A DNA stretch of 64,000 nt from assembly GCF_024359545.1 (NCBI RefSeq), contig NZ_JAKQZG010000002.1:496001-560000 (forward strand). The letters are read 5' to 3'. Source of the stretch: Jiella marina (lineage in GTDB: Bacteria > Pseudomonadota > Alphaproteobacteria > Rhizobiales > Rhizobiaceae). Position 1 is the stretch's first letter, and each line of letters begins with the position of its first letter. A program made the translations under genes and the position numbers. This document shows, piece by piece, positions 47,174 through 55,481 of this stretch. Under the pieces are notes generated by a model that saw only the letters and a list, made by a program, of their open reading frames with translations, was not told where the DNA came from and did not search any database.

Positions 47174-47531
47174 CAGAAAGTCCTCTCAGCCAGCTGAACC
47201 GAACTCCGGACATTCGGCATAGCGTTTGTTGTCATAGTTTGGCCCAAACTGGCACTGAATGGTTAACAAATCCTCCTGGTCCATCATGGACCCAGGCCGC
47301 AGCAACTGCGGACTGAATTTTGGGCTTCGGCCACTTTTCCGGCAGCGTCTCCGCTTTGGCGGCGAAGCTGCCGTGATCGGTTTACCCAGCCTTAAACCCT
47401 CGATCCTATGATTAACCGTGCGCGTAAACAGACGGTTAAAAGGCATAGCTGGTCAGCCTTGCCCGAAGCCGTCAGGCGTTGAGTTCAGGCGAGCTTTGCC
47501 CCTGCGGAGCCGCGAGTTGAGGGTACGTTTC
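47174..47531. promoter_or_regulatory. ctrA/fliJ-like divergent regulatory region with CtrA-box variant
   Basis: This region lies between the divergent ctrA and FliJ-like genes. At 47381-47395 the sequence TTTACCCAGCCTTAA is, read on the minus strand, TTAA-N7-TAAA, close to the CtrA consensus TTAA-N7-TTAA. Further TTAA half-sites occur at 47412-47415 and 47436-47439, with spacing that does not fit exactly, and a GTTAAC lies near 47261-47266. Autoregulation by CtrA is inferred from this. Confidence 0.55.
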
Positions 47532-47897
47532 ATGAAACGCGACAACATGGTGCGGCTGACGCGCTTTAAGGTGATCGAGAAGCGCCGGCAGGTCGAACAG
47601 TTGGAACTCATGCAGGAAGATTTCTCGCGGATGGCCGCCGAACTGGACGCCCAGATCCTCAACGAGGAAAAAAAGTCGGGGATCACCGACATCAACCATT
47701 TCGCCTATTCGACCTTCGCCAAGGCCGCGCGCCTGCGCCGCGACAACCTGCAGAATTCCGCCAAGGACCTGAAGGTGCAGATCAATGCCGCGCGCCTGTC
47801 GCTCGAAGAGGCCGAGGCCGAACTCGAAAACGCCGAAAAGATGGAACAGCGCGACAGCCAGCGCGACGAACACGAGCCCCGCCGCGCGACGGCCTGA
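47532..47897 (+). CDS. FliJ-like coiled-coil protein
   Basis: 121 residues, almost entirely helical and charged. It begins KRDNMVRLTRFKVIEKRRQV and continues with EQLELMQEDFSRMAAELDAQ and RLSLEEAEAELENAEKMEQR, the heptad pattern of the flagellar export chaperone FliJ and relatives. A FliJ-like gene divergent from ctrA is common in Hyphomicrobiales. No other flagellar gene lies in the window, so a flagellar role is not demonstrated. ATG at 47532 is preferred; the frame is open further upstream without support. Confidence 0.7.
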   Translation: MKRDNMVRLTRFKVIEKRRQVEQLELMQEDFSRMAAELDAQILNEEKKSGITDINHFAYSTFAKAARLRRDNLQNSAKDLKVQINAARLSLEEAEAELENAEKMEQRDSQRDEHEPRRATA

Positions 47898-47982
47898 TAA
47901 GACTAAGAGATAAGGCTGATCGAGGCCTCCGCCCTTACGTCCGGGGCGGGGCCGGTCGATGCTTGAGCCTGTCCAGATCCCG

Positions 47983-48927
47983 TCAAACCACTGGGCTGAT
48001 CAGCGGCTCGCCGGCAAGGTGCGCCTTGAGGTTCTTCACGACCAGCTGACCCATCGCGGCCCGCGTCTTGTGGGTCGCCGAGCCTTGGTGGGGCAATAGC
48101 ACCACGTTTTCGAGCCCCCGCAGCCGTTCCGGCACATGCGGCTCGGCGGCGAAGACGTCGAGCGCGGCGCCGCCAAGCGCTCCTTTTTCCAGAAGCTCGA
48201 TCATTGCGGGTTCGTCCACAAGCGAGCCGCGGGCCATGTTGACCAGGTGACCGTCGGCTCCCAGCGCCTCCATCACCGCGCGGTTGACGATCCCTTGCGT
48301 CGAGGCCGAGCCCGGCGCGATCACCACCAGCCAGTCGACATCCTTCGCCATGGCCACGAGATCGGCATAATAGGGGTAGGGCTGGTCCTCCTGCCGGTGC
48401 CGCCCGTGATAGACCACTTCCATGTTGAAGGCCTGAAGGAGCTTGGCGATGGTCTTGCCGATCCGGCCGAGGCCGAGAATGCCGGCGCGCTTGCCGGTCA
48501 ACTCTTCGGTCAGCGGGAAATTGCCTTCCGACTCCCAGCGGCCGGCCCGCACATAGGCGTCCGACTGGGGAACCCGGTGGCAGAGCGCGAGCATGAGGCC
48601 GAGGGTCACTTCGGCGACGCAGTCGTTGAGAACATCCGGCGTGTTGGTGACGGACACGCCGTGCTCCTTGGCCGCTGTTACGTCCACCGCATCATAGCCG
48701 ACGCCGAAGGAGGAGATGAGCTCCAGATTCGGCAGCGCTTCGATCATCTCGCGCGAGGCGCCGTGATGGCCGCCGGTGGCGATGTAGCGGGTGGTGGGGG
48801 CAAGCTTTTTCAGGAGAGCCGCCTTGTCGTCCGCCTCGAAATAGCGATGCAGCGTGAAAGCCTCGTCCAGAGCGGCCGTCACCGGCTTGGAAAACGGGCA
48901 GACTTGCAGGAGATCGGGCTTGGCCAT
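47983..48927 (-). CDS. 2-Hydroxyacid dehydrogenase (D-isomer-specific family)
   Basis: 314 residues. The NAD-binding motif GILGLGRIGKTIAKLL lies near 145-160. Catalytic residues are seen in NMARGSLVDEPAMIE (Arg) and LDVFAAEPHVPE (Glu), with LLPHQGSAT carrying the catalytic His. Members reduce glyoxylate, hydroxypyruvate or other 2-keto acids with NAD(P)H. It is the last gene of the minus-strand block, 74 bases after tctA, which suggests that it acts on a product of the imported substrate. Confidence 0.88.
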   Translation of the reverse strand: MAKPDLLQVCPFSKPVTAALDEAFTLHRYFEADDKAALLKKLAPTTRYIATGGHHGASREMIEALPNLELISSFGVGYDAVDVTAAKEHGVSVTNTPDVLNDCVAEVTLGLMLALCHRVPQSDAYVRAGRWESEGNFPLTEELTGKRAGILGLGRIGKTIAKLLQAFNMEVVYHGRHRQEDQPYPYYADLVAMAKDVDWLVVIAPGSASTQGIVNRAVMEALGADGHLVNMARGSLVDEPAMIELLEKGALGGAALDVFAAEPHVPERLRGLENVVLLPHQGSATHKTRAAMGQLVVKNLKAHLAGEPLISPVV

Positions 48928-49001
48928 GGGGAAGATCCTCGGTGGCGGAGTTCGTGATTTCGGCTCGTTGCCGGTGAGCGGGCGGGAGACCCGTCTTCGC
49001 C

Positions 49002-50510
49002 TTACCGGGCGGGGTCGGTCGACGGTGTCGTGCGATTTCGGCGCAGGAGCAGCATGACCAGCGGAATACACCAGATGGCGATGGTGAAGAAGCCGAGGCC
49101 CGCCGCGATCGGCCGTTCGAAGAAGGCGAGGAAGCTGCCGTCGGACTTGATCATCGAGGTCACGAAATTCTGCTCCAGCATCGGTCCCAGGACGAGGCCG
49201 AGGATCGCCGGTGCGATAGGAATATCGTTCTCCTCCATCAGAAAGCCGATGACGCCGAAGATCAGCATCAGGACGATGCCGAAGGGGGAATTGTTGATGG
49301 CGAAGGAGCCGACGATGCAGAACATCAGGATCATCGGCATCAGGACACGGCTTGGAATCGACAGGATTGTGCGCGCCGTCTTGATGGCCACCCAGCCGAA
49401 CGGCAGCATGATGATGTTGGCGAGGAAGAAGACGACGAAGACGGCGTAGATCAGCTCCGGCTGGTTGATGAAGATGGTCGGGCCGGGATTGAGGCCCTTC
49501 ACATAGAGGACGCCGATGACGATCGCGGTGATCGAATCGCCGGGAATGCCGAAGACCAGCGCCGGAATCCAGGCACCGCTGACCGCGCCATTGTTCGAGG
49601 AACCCGCCTCGACCAGGCCTTCCACATGGCCGGTGCCGAATTTCTCCTTCTGTTTGGAGAACTTCTTCGAGACGGCATAGGAGATCCAGGCCGCGATGTC
49701 GGCACCGGCGCCGGGAAGCGCCCCGATCGCCGTGCCGAGAACGCTGCCGCGCATCACTTGGGCCGGGTAACGGCGCAGATTGGTCCATTGCTTCCGGAAG
49801 ATCCCGCTCTTGCCGACCTTTTCGACAGCCGGGCGATCGGCCCCGGAGACCACCGCCCGGAACACTTCCGACACGGCGAAGAGGCCGATCATGGCGGGAA
49901 TGAACTGGACGCCCGCCAGAAGTTCGACATTGCCGAAGGTGTAGCGGGGCTGGCCGGCCGGATTGTCGATGCCGATGGTTGCGGCGAAGAGCCCGATGAC
50001 GAGGGAAATCAGGCCGCGGGAGACGGCGCCCGGCGAGACGAAGATCGCGCAGGAAAGCCCCAGGACGACCAGCCAGAAATATTCGAAGGACGAGAAGCGG
50101 AGCGCGATATCCGCGAGGACCGGCGAGGCCGTGATCAGGACGATGGTGCCGAAAATGCCGCCGATCGCCGAAAACACCAAGGCCGCGCCGAGCGCCTCCT
50201 CCGCGAGGCCCTTTCGCGTCATGCGATAGGCGTCTTCGACATAGGCCGCGCTCGCCGGCGTGCCGGGCATGCGCAGGAGCGTGCCGGGAATGTCGCCGGC
50301 GAAGATCGCCATGGCCGTGGCGGTCACGATCGCGGCGATCGCCGGCACCGGGTCCATGAAGAAGGTCACGGGAACGAGAAGCGCCGTCGCCATGGTGGCC
50401 GTGAGGCCCGGGATCGCGCCGACGAACATGCCGAAGGCGGCCGAGCCGAGAATGACCAGAAGCACATAGGGCTGGAAGACGAGCGCGAACGCCTCGGAAA
50501 GAACACCCAT
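49002..50510 (-). CDS. tctA: Tripartite tricarboxylate transporter, large permease TctA
   Basis: 502 residues with about ten to twelve membrane helices. The family signature is visible at the N-terminus, GSAAFGMFVGAIPGLTATMA, and in FAGDIPGTLLRMPGTPASAA, with a second copy of the pattern near ALPGAGADIAAWISYAVSKK and FGIPGDSITAIVIGVLYVKG. TctA forms the transport path of the TTT system. It begins nine bases after tctB and shares its operon. Confidence 0.94.
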   Translation of the reverse strand: MGVLSEAFALVFQPYVLLVILGSAAFGMFVGAIPGLTATMATALLVPVTFFMDPVPAIAAIVTATAMAIFAGDIPGTLLRMPGTPASAAYVEDAYRMTRKGLAEEALGAALVFSAIGGIFGTIVLITASPVLADIALRFSSFEYFWLVVLGLSCAIFVSPGAVSRGLISLVIGLFAATIGIDNPAGQPRYTFGNVELLAGVQFIPAMIGLFAVSEVFRAVVSGADRPAVEKVGKSGIFRKQWTNLRRYPAQVMRGSVLGTAIGALPGAGADIAAWISYAVSKKFSKQKEKFGTGHVEGLVEAGSSNNGAVSGAWIPALVFGIPGDSITAIVIGVLYVKGLNPGPTIFINQPELIYAVFVVFFLANIIMLPFGWVAIKTARTILSIPSRVLMPMILMFCIVGSFAINNSPFGIVLMLIFGVIGFLMEENDIPIAPAILGLVLGPMLEQNFVTSMIKSDGSFLAFFERPIAAGLGFFTIAIWCIPLVMLLLRRNRTTPSTDPAR

Positions 50511-50519
50511 GACCGAACG

Positions 50520-50990
50520 CTACCAGAGAAAGCCGAGCATGTCGCTGCGCGGCAGCGGGACGAGGAGCAGCCGCCCGAAGGACTGCTGGATGACGACGCA
50601 GGCGGCGACGGAGACCGCGACTGCCAGAAGGGGATTGGTCCTGAGCGTTATCATCAGCGCGGCCATGACCACGAAGGCGGACGGCACGAAGCCGATCACC
50701 GGCGAAAGCACGATGTAGAAGATGACGAGGCCGATCGCGACGAGAAGCGCCATGCCGGCCTTTGGTCCGACCCAGTCGGCCCATTCGAGCCGGGGGATCC
50801 GCGCGCCCTTCACGACGCTGGAGCCGATCAGGAAAAGGCCGAGGCCCATGGTCACGAAGCTCACCGCCCTGGGCATCGTGCCAGCGCCATAGGACTGGCC
50901 GGGAATGTCGGTGAAGGGGATCGCCGAGACATAGATGGCGATCCCGCCGACGAGCACGATGATGCCGAGAAGAAGATCGTTGAACTTCAT
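50520..50990 (-). CDS. tctB: Tripartite tricarboxylate transporter, small permease TctB
   Basis: 156 residues with four or five membrane helices (DLLLGIIVLVGGIAIYVSAI near the start, then FVTMGLGLFLIGS, AGMALLVAIGLVIFYIVLSP and AFVVMAALMITLRTNPLLAV). Size and layout match TctB. It is separated from tctC by an AT-rich 477-base stretch holding a small lipoprotein gene, which is unusual for the family. Confidence 0.88.
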   Translation of the reverse strand: MKFNDLLLGIIVLVGGIAIYVSAIPFTDIPGQSYGAGTMPRAVSFVTMGLGLFLIGSSVVKGARIPRLEWADWVGPKAGMALLVAIGLVIFYIVLSPVIGFVPSAFVVMAALMITLRTNPLLAVAVSVAACVVIQQSFGRLLLVPLPRSDMLGFLW

Positions 50991-51063
50991 GTTTCTCTTG
51001 CTATCTCATGGGGCAGAATTGGATATTGGTTTCTCTCAATTTATTTTGATCTAAAAAAATGCA

Positions 51064-51396
51064 TCATATGATCCATTTTTTGCATATATCCAAGTCATTT
51101 TCGGTCTGAATGCAATTCCGAACATGAGTAAATAAGAAGTAAGACATGCAAGTAGAAGCCAGTTCCTCGATTATTTCCCTGCGACTGGCCGCAGTCCCAT
51201 CTGAATCATCTATTTTTGTTGTGATTTGTTTGCGTTGTTGCTCATCGAGAGATTGAGAGATAAAGCAAAGGCCATTGACTGGCTCGTTGTGGCATGCACC
51301 AAGCGCAATTGCTGTGATGGGCAATATTAACGCCATCGATACGACCTTGGTCGTCTGGTGCCGACGAGGCGAGAACCCAAATTTCAAGATCTTCAC
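51064..51396 (-). CDS. Small AT-rich lipoprotein between tctC and tctB
   Basis: 110 residues. A basic N-terminus (KILKFGFSPRRHQTTKVVS) is followed by a hydrophobic stretch ending in the lipobox LGAC near residue 34, so the protein is probably a lipoprotein. The mature part carries four more Cys, including CISQ, TCMSY and DICKKWII. The gene is strikingly AT-rich compared with both tct neighbours, and I do not recognise its family. It may be a recent insertion into the tct operon. Existence of the gene rests on the intact frame and lipobox only. Confidence 0.5.
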   Translation of the reverse strand: MKILKFGFSPRRHQTTKVVSMALILPITAIALGACHNEPVNGLCFISQSLDEQQRKQITTKIDDSDGTAASRREIIEELASTCMSYFLFTHVRNCIQTENDLDICKKWII

Positions 51397-51467
51397 CGGT
51401 ATGGAGTGTTGGATCGTCGGCTCGCCCTCCGATGTTGGAACATCGAAGGGCGAAGTAGCAAATTCAC

Positions 51468-52448
51468 CTACTGTGCGAGGCCGGCCTTGTTCATGACCTC
51501 GCCGAGGGAGGCGTCGTCCTCGGCGACGATCTTCGTCGCCTCGTCACCGGCCGCCCAGCGCACGCCAAAGCCCCGATCCTTCATGAAGGACTGATACTCG
51601 TCGGAGTTATAGGCAGTCTCGATCGCCGAGATCAGCTTCTGCTCGACCTCTTCCGGCAGGCCATCCGGGGCGGCGACGGCGCGCCAGACGGCGAGCGTCC
51701 AGTCCGAACCTGTGCCTTCCTTCAGCGTCGGCACGTCCGGGAACAGGTCCTGGCGCTCCGCCGACATGGAGGCGAGCGGGCGCACGCGGCCGGCCTCGAT
51801 CATCGAGCGGCCTTCCGCGAGCGAGGACGGCACGATGTCGACACCGCCGGCCACCATGTCGGTAATGCCGGGGGCTGCACCCTGGCTCGGCACGAAGGTC
51901 ACGTAATCGGGCTCCAGCCCTTCCGAAAGCAGCCAGCCGGCGAGGCCCAGATGCCAGATGCCGCCCTGGCCGGTGCCGGACGCCTTGAACGTGCCCTTGG
52001 GCTCGGCCTTGATAGCGTCGAGAAGCCCCTGGACCGTTTCGTATTCGGAATCGGCCGAGACCATCACGCCGCCCGGATCGGCATTGACCAGGGCCAGAAT
52101 GTCGAAATCCTCATAGGTGAGCTCGGTCAGGCCCTGCCAGTGCATCATGTCGATCTCGATCGTCATGATGCCGATCGTGTAGCCGTCCGGCTCGGCATTG
52201 GCGATCGCGCTGTGGCCGACGACGCCGGAACCGCCCGTGCGGTTGACGACATTGACCGGGACCCCGAGTTCCTCCTGCAGGATGGAGGCGATGATACGTC
52301 CGACGGCGTCGGTGCCGCCGCCCGCGCCCCAGGGCACGATCATCTGGATCGGACGGCTCGGATAGTCTTCCTGCGCGCTCGCCACGCCGGTGACGGCGAG
52401 GCTCGCAGCGGCGGCAATGGTCGTTGCGAGTAGGGTTCGTCTCAGCAT
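51468..52448 (-). CDS. tctC: Tripartite tricarboxylate transporter substrate-binding protein TctC
   Basis: 326 residues. A signal peptide (about 1-24, ending VASAQ) precedes a Bug/TctC binding fold: DYPSRPIQMIVPWGAGGGTD, then GSGVVGHSAIANAEPDGYTI, PSQGAAPGITDMVAGGVDIV and a DLFPDVPTLKEG segment. It captures a carboxylate in the periplasm for TctAB. Of two adjacent ATGs the second (52448) is chosen because GGAGG stands five bases before it. A GTATAC palindrome lies about 210 bases upstream. Confidence 0.94.
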   Translation of the reverse strand: MLRRTLLATTIAAAASLAVTGVASAQEDYPSRPIQMIVPWGAGGGTDAVGRIIASILQEELGVPVNVVNRTGGSGVVGHSAIANAEPDGYTIGIMTIEIDMMHWQGLTELTYEDFDILALVNADPGGVMVSADSEYETVQGLLDAIKAEPKGTFKASGTGQGGIWHLGLAGWLLSEGLEPDYVTFVPSQGAAPGITDMVAGGVDIVPSSLAEGRSMIEAGRVRPLASMSAERQDLFPDVPTLKEGTGSDWTLAVWRAVAAPDGLPEEVEQKLISAIETAYNSDEYQSFMKDRGFGVRWAAGDEATKIVAEDDASLGEVMNKAGLAQ

Positions 52449-52833
52449 CATTTCCTCCCGATGAATTCTCCCGGCGGAGGCCGGGCTTTCCGAAATGCGG
52501 ACCGGTGGCGCTCGCCGCACCGGCAGGCTCGTCTGACGGATCTCGCGCTCCGCGTTCATGAAGCGCGGGTGCCGGCATTCCGGGGCGCTTCCTCCCAGTC
52601 GCGCCCCTTGTCTTCCGCATGTCACGAGACCCCACTATCCGGGCATGCGGCTTTGCTGTCAACGTATACGTAACCGATTATCCCATTTGCAGAAAACGGG
52701 ATTCGCGAGCGTGTCGCCGCTCGCCTCGTAACCCCACGCCAGGTCTGCACATCGCCGGTCGCGATCGACCGGCTGCGAGCCATTCAGCCGCCGGCTTCGA
52801 AAGCCGGGGCTGAAGGGTCAATGCAATCGCGCC
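52449..52833. promoter_or_regulatory. tctC upstream region with two hairpins and an operator
   Basis: 385 bases between the FAH-family gene and tctC. Two perfect small hairpins lie behind the FAH gene: CCGGTCGCGATCGACCGG near 52755-52772 and CCGGCTTCGAAAGCCGG at 52791-52807. They may end or attenuate transcription from upstream. The operator-like palindrome is listed separately. The rest shows no gene. Confidence 0.45.
52662..52671. promoter_or_regulatory. GTATAC-centred palindrome upstream of tctC
   Basis: ACGTATACGT is a perfect ten-base palindrome. It fits the GntR/FadR-type operator core GT-N(0-2)-AC. Two related sites lie before other genes of the same catabolic region (54599 and 60529), so it is a probable target of the GntR regulator encoded at 54656-55456. 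Confidence 0.6.
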
Positions 52834-53676
52834 TCAGGCGGCGACGACCGTCTGCTTCTGCTCGCCGAGACCCGCAATGCCGAGGGTCATTACGTCGCCG
52901 ACCTTCAGATATTGCGGCGGCTTCATGCCCATGCCGACGCCCGGAGGGGTCCCGGTGGTGATCACGTCGCCCGGCATCAGCGTCATGAACTGGCTGAGAT
53001 AGGAGACGAGGTGGGGCACGTTGAAGATCATGGTCGAAGTGGTGCCGGTCTGGCGCCGCTCGCCATTGACGTCCAGCCACATGTCGAGGTCGTGCACGTC
53101 GGCCACCTCGTCCTTGGTGACGAGCCAGGGGCCGAGCGGGCCGAAGGTGTCGTGGCTCTTGCCCTTGGTCCACTGGCCCTGACGCTTGGTCTGGAAGTTC
53201 CGCTCCGAGACGTCGTTCATCACGGCAAAGCCGGCGACATAGTCCATCGCCTCGGATTCGCTGACATATTTTGTCCGCGAGCCGATGATCACCGCAAGCT
53301 CGACCTCCCAGTCGAGCGCTTCGGAACCGCGCGGCAGTTCCACGTCGTCATTCGGACCGCACAGCGCGTTGATCTGCTTGGTGAAGATGATCGGCTCCGA
53401 TGGCGGCTGGGCGCCGGTCTCGGCTGCATGGTCGGAGTAGTTGAGGCCGATGCAGATGATCTTCGAGATGCCGCCGACGCAGGGGCCGAAGCGCGGTGTG
53501 CCTTCGACCACGGACAGCGAGCTGGGGTCGATGCCCTTGAGGGCCGTGAGCCCCTTCTGCGACAGGGTATCGCCGGCAATGTCCGGCACCTGGCCCGTCA
53601 GATCGCGCAGCTTTCCGTCGGCATCGATCAGGCCGGGCTTTTCCTGCCCCGCAGGGCCGTAGCGAACGAGTTTCAT
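52834..53676 (-). CDS. Fumarylacetoacetate hydrolase-family enzyme
   Basis: 280 residues. The FAH fold begins near 70 with IICIGLNYSDHAAE. Metal ligands are seen as the Glu pair in LDWEVELAVIIGS and the Asp in VMNDVSERNFQ, with the substrate-loop Lys/Arg in TKRQGQWTKGKSHDTFGPLG and the terminal PGDVITTGTPPGVGMGM. Members cleave or hydrolyse beta-diketo acids, including 2,4-diketo-3-deoxy sugar acids. Beside two SDRs and a sugar-acid dehydratase, that last role (L-fuconate or L-rhamnonate pathway) is the best guess. It is transcribed after the SDR at 53755. Confidence 0.87.
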   Translation of the reverse strand: MKLVRYGPAGQEKPGLIDADGKLRDLTGQVPDIAGDTLSQKGLTALKGIDPSSLSVVEGTPRFGPCVGGISKIICIGLNYSDHAAETGAQPPSEPIIFTKQINALCGPNDDVELPRGSEALDWEVELAVIIGSRTKYVSESEAMDYVAGFAVMNDVSERNFQTKRQGQWTKGKSHDTFGPLGPWLVTKDEVADVHDLDMWLDVNGERRQTGTTSTMIFNVPHLVSYLSQFMTLMPGDVITTGTPPGVGMGMKPPQYLKVGDVMTLGIAGLGEQKQTVVAA

Positions 53677-53754
53677 GGTGTCCTTTCGATTCTCATGGGA
53701 CGATGGCGGAAGGGTTGCGGTCCCTCCCGCCGAAGGCGGTGCGGTGACCTTGCC

Positions 53755-54498
53755 TCAATACACAGCGCGGCCGCCGGAAATGTCGAACACGGCGCCGGTG
53801 GCGAAGGAGCATTCCTCGGAAGAGAGCCAGGCGATCATCGCGGCGACTTCCTTCGGTTCGACGAAGCGGTTGAGCGGGATCTTCGACAGCATGAAGTCGA
53901 TGTGTTCCTGGCTCATCTGATCGAAGATGGCGGTGCGGGCGGCGGCCGGCGTGATGCAGTTGACCAGTACGCCCGAGCCGGCGAGTTCCTTGCCGAGGGA
54001 CTTGGTGAGCCCAATGAGTCCTGCCTTGGACGCCGAATAGTGCGAGGCGTTCGGATTGCCCTCCTTGCCGGCAATCGAGGCGACGTTGACGATGCGGCCG
54101 TAACCGGCCGACTTCATCGCGGGAACAAGGGCGCGGGAGGTCAGATAGGGGCCGATCAGATTGACCTCGACGGTCTTTCGCCAGATCGCCGGCTCGAGTT
54201 CCCAGGTCTTGCCGTTGCCGCCCGTGATGCCGGCATTGTTGACAAGAATGTCCACCGTGCCGCCGGCAGTCGCATCCTTCGCCGCCTTGTCGACCGAAGT
54301 CTCGTCGGTGAGTTCGACGACGGCGCCGCTCGCCTTGTCGCCGAGTTTCGCGACCGCCTCCTCGATCGCGGCCCCGTCCATGTCCCAGAGGATGACGCTG
54401 GCTCCGCTTGCGATCATGCGTTCCGCCGTGGCGAGCCCGATACCGCGCGCTCCGCCGGTGACGATCGCCCGCCGGCCTTCAAGGTCGATTCGATTCAT
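53755..54498 (-). CDS. Short-chain dehydrogenase/reductase, possibly a sugar-acid dehydrogenase
   Basis: 247 residues, classical SDR. The cofactor motif TGGARGIGLATAERM lies near residue 12, NNAGITG near 88, the Ser in VNVASIAGKEG, and YSASKAG supplies the catalytic Tyr-Lys. An Asp after the second strand (LWDMDG) suggests NAD preference. In this cluster it could oxidise a 2-keto-3-deoxy sugar acid for the FAH-family hydrolase encoded 78 bases downstream. A GTATAC palindrome lies about 100 bases upstream. Confidence 0.87.
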   Translation of the reverse strand: MNRIDLEGRRAIVTGGARGIGLATAERMIASGASVILWDMDGAAIEEAVAKLGDKASGAVVELTDETSVDKAAKDATAGGTVDILVNNAGITGGNGKTWELEPAIWRKTVEVNLIGPYLTSRALVPAMKSAGYGRIVNVASIAGKEGNPNASHYSASKAGLIGLTKSLGKELAGSGVLVNCITPAAARTAIFDQMSQEHIDFMLSKIPLNRFVEPKEVAAMIAWLSSEECSFATGAVFDISGGRAVY

Positions 54499-54598
54499 TC
54501 CTTCCCTCCCATGCCGGCGCGTCGACGACACCGCTGACCAGTGCACGGATGACGCATCATCCTAGCCGTTTCGCATACATATCGCCGCGCGGCAATCA

Positions 54599-54608
54599 AT
54601 GTATACGT
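54599..54608. promoter_or_regulatory. GTATAC-centred operator upstream of the SDR gene
   Basis: ATGTATACGT lies between the GntR-family gene and the SDR gene at 53755-54498, about 100 bases before its start. Eight central bases are shared with the site before tctC. It is a probable operator for the neighbouring regulator. Confidence 0.58.
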
Positions 54609-54655
54609 CATTCACTTCTGTCCTGTCGGTCGGGCAAAGAAAGCCGTGAACCGCC

Positions 54656-55456
54656 TCATCCGTCCGAAAACCCGGCCGCCTGCCGACGCAGCAGCGACAG
54701 CGCCATCCTGTCCGCCCGATCGCGATGCTGGGCGTAAAGATGTGCCGCCAGACGTTCGTCGCCAGCGCGGATCGCCGCAAAGATCGCGCGATGCTCGCGG
54801 TTGGACTGGGTCGGGCGGGGTCTCAGCCGGACGATCGCCATATGGGCGCGATACTGCTGGTCCCAGCACAGCCTGAGGGCGGCCTGAAGCCGCCGATTCT
54901 CGCACAGGCCGACGATTTCGGAGTGGAAGATGTTGTCGAGATCGGACCATTGCACGATGTCGCCGCGCTCGGTCTCGCGCTCCATCTGGTCTAGCAGGCC
55001 GGACAGGCGCCGGGCTTCTTCCGAACTGAGGCCCCGACGGGTCAGCAGCGCCGCCGCCTTGACCTCGAGCGGCGAAAGGACGTCGTAGATCTGGGACAGA
55101 TCGTCGAGGGACTGGGACTTGACGGTGATGCCATGGCGCGGCTGGACCCGGACGAGGTCTTCTTCCTCCAGCCGGATCAGCGCCTCGCGCACCGGCGTGC
55201 GGCTGAGGCCGAGAAGATTGGCGACCTCGGCCTCCAGAAGCTGGGTGCCCGGCGGCAGGCGACCCTCCAGAATGCGGAATTTCAGCTCGTGATAGGCCCG
55301 GTCTCGCGCCGGCATGCGGCCGACGCCTTCGCGGCTCGGCCGGGGGCGCGAAGAGCCGGTCGCGAGCGCGTCGCGCAACCGGCCGCGCCGCGCCCTCTCG
55401 GATGGCTCGGCGACGCCGGCTTCGATCTTCTCCCGGTCTTGGTCGATCTCGGACAT
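54656..55456 (-). CDS. GntR-family transcriptional regulator (FadR subfamily)
   Basis: 266 residues. After an unusually long, basic N-terminal extension (about 1-47) comes the winged-helix domain: RAYHELKFRILEGRLPPGTQ, EAEVANLLGLSRTPVREALI and LEEEDLVRVQPRHGITV. A helical FCD-type effector domain follows, with the metal-binding pattern DLDNIFHSEIVGLCENRRL and a terminal EHRAIFAAIRAGD. It probably senses a carboxylate or sugar acid and controls the surrounding catabolic genes through the GTATAC sites. An internal ATG at residue 48 could be the true start. Confidence 0.92.
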   Translation of the reverse strand: MSEIDQDREKIEAGVAEPSERARRGRLRDALATGSSRPRPSREGVGRMPARDRAYHELKFRILEGRLPPGTQLLEAEVANLLGLSRTPVREALIRLEEEDLVRVQPRHGITVKSQSLDDLSQIYDVLSPLEVKAAALLTRRGLSSEEARRLSGLLDQMERETERGDIVQWSDLDNIFHSEIVGLCENRRLQAALRLCWDQQYRAHMAIVRLRPRPTQSNREHRAIFAAIRAGDERLAAHLYAQHRDRADRMALSLLRRQAAGFSDG

Positions 55457-55481
55457 GGTAGCTTCTAGCGTGCTGCGACGA

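Noticed and set aside
47983-50784. A single 933-codon frame covering the hydroxyacid dehydrogenase and the tctA region
   Set aside because: Only the last 314 codons code a real protein; the upstream part is out of frame with tctA and is an Arg/Pro-rich shadow.
52912-54537. A 541-codon frame antisense to the FAH and SDR genes
   Set aside because: Both opposite genes have complete active-site motifs; this frame has none.
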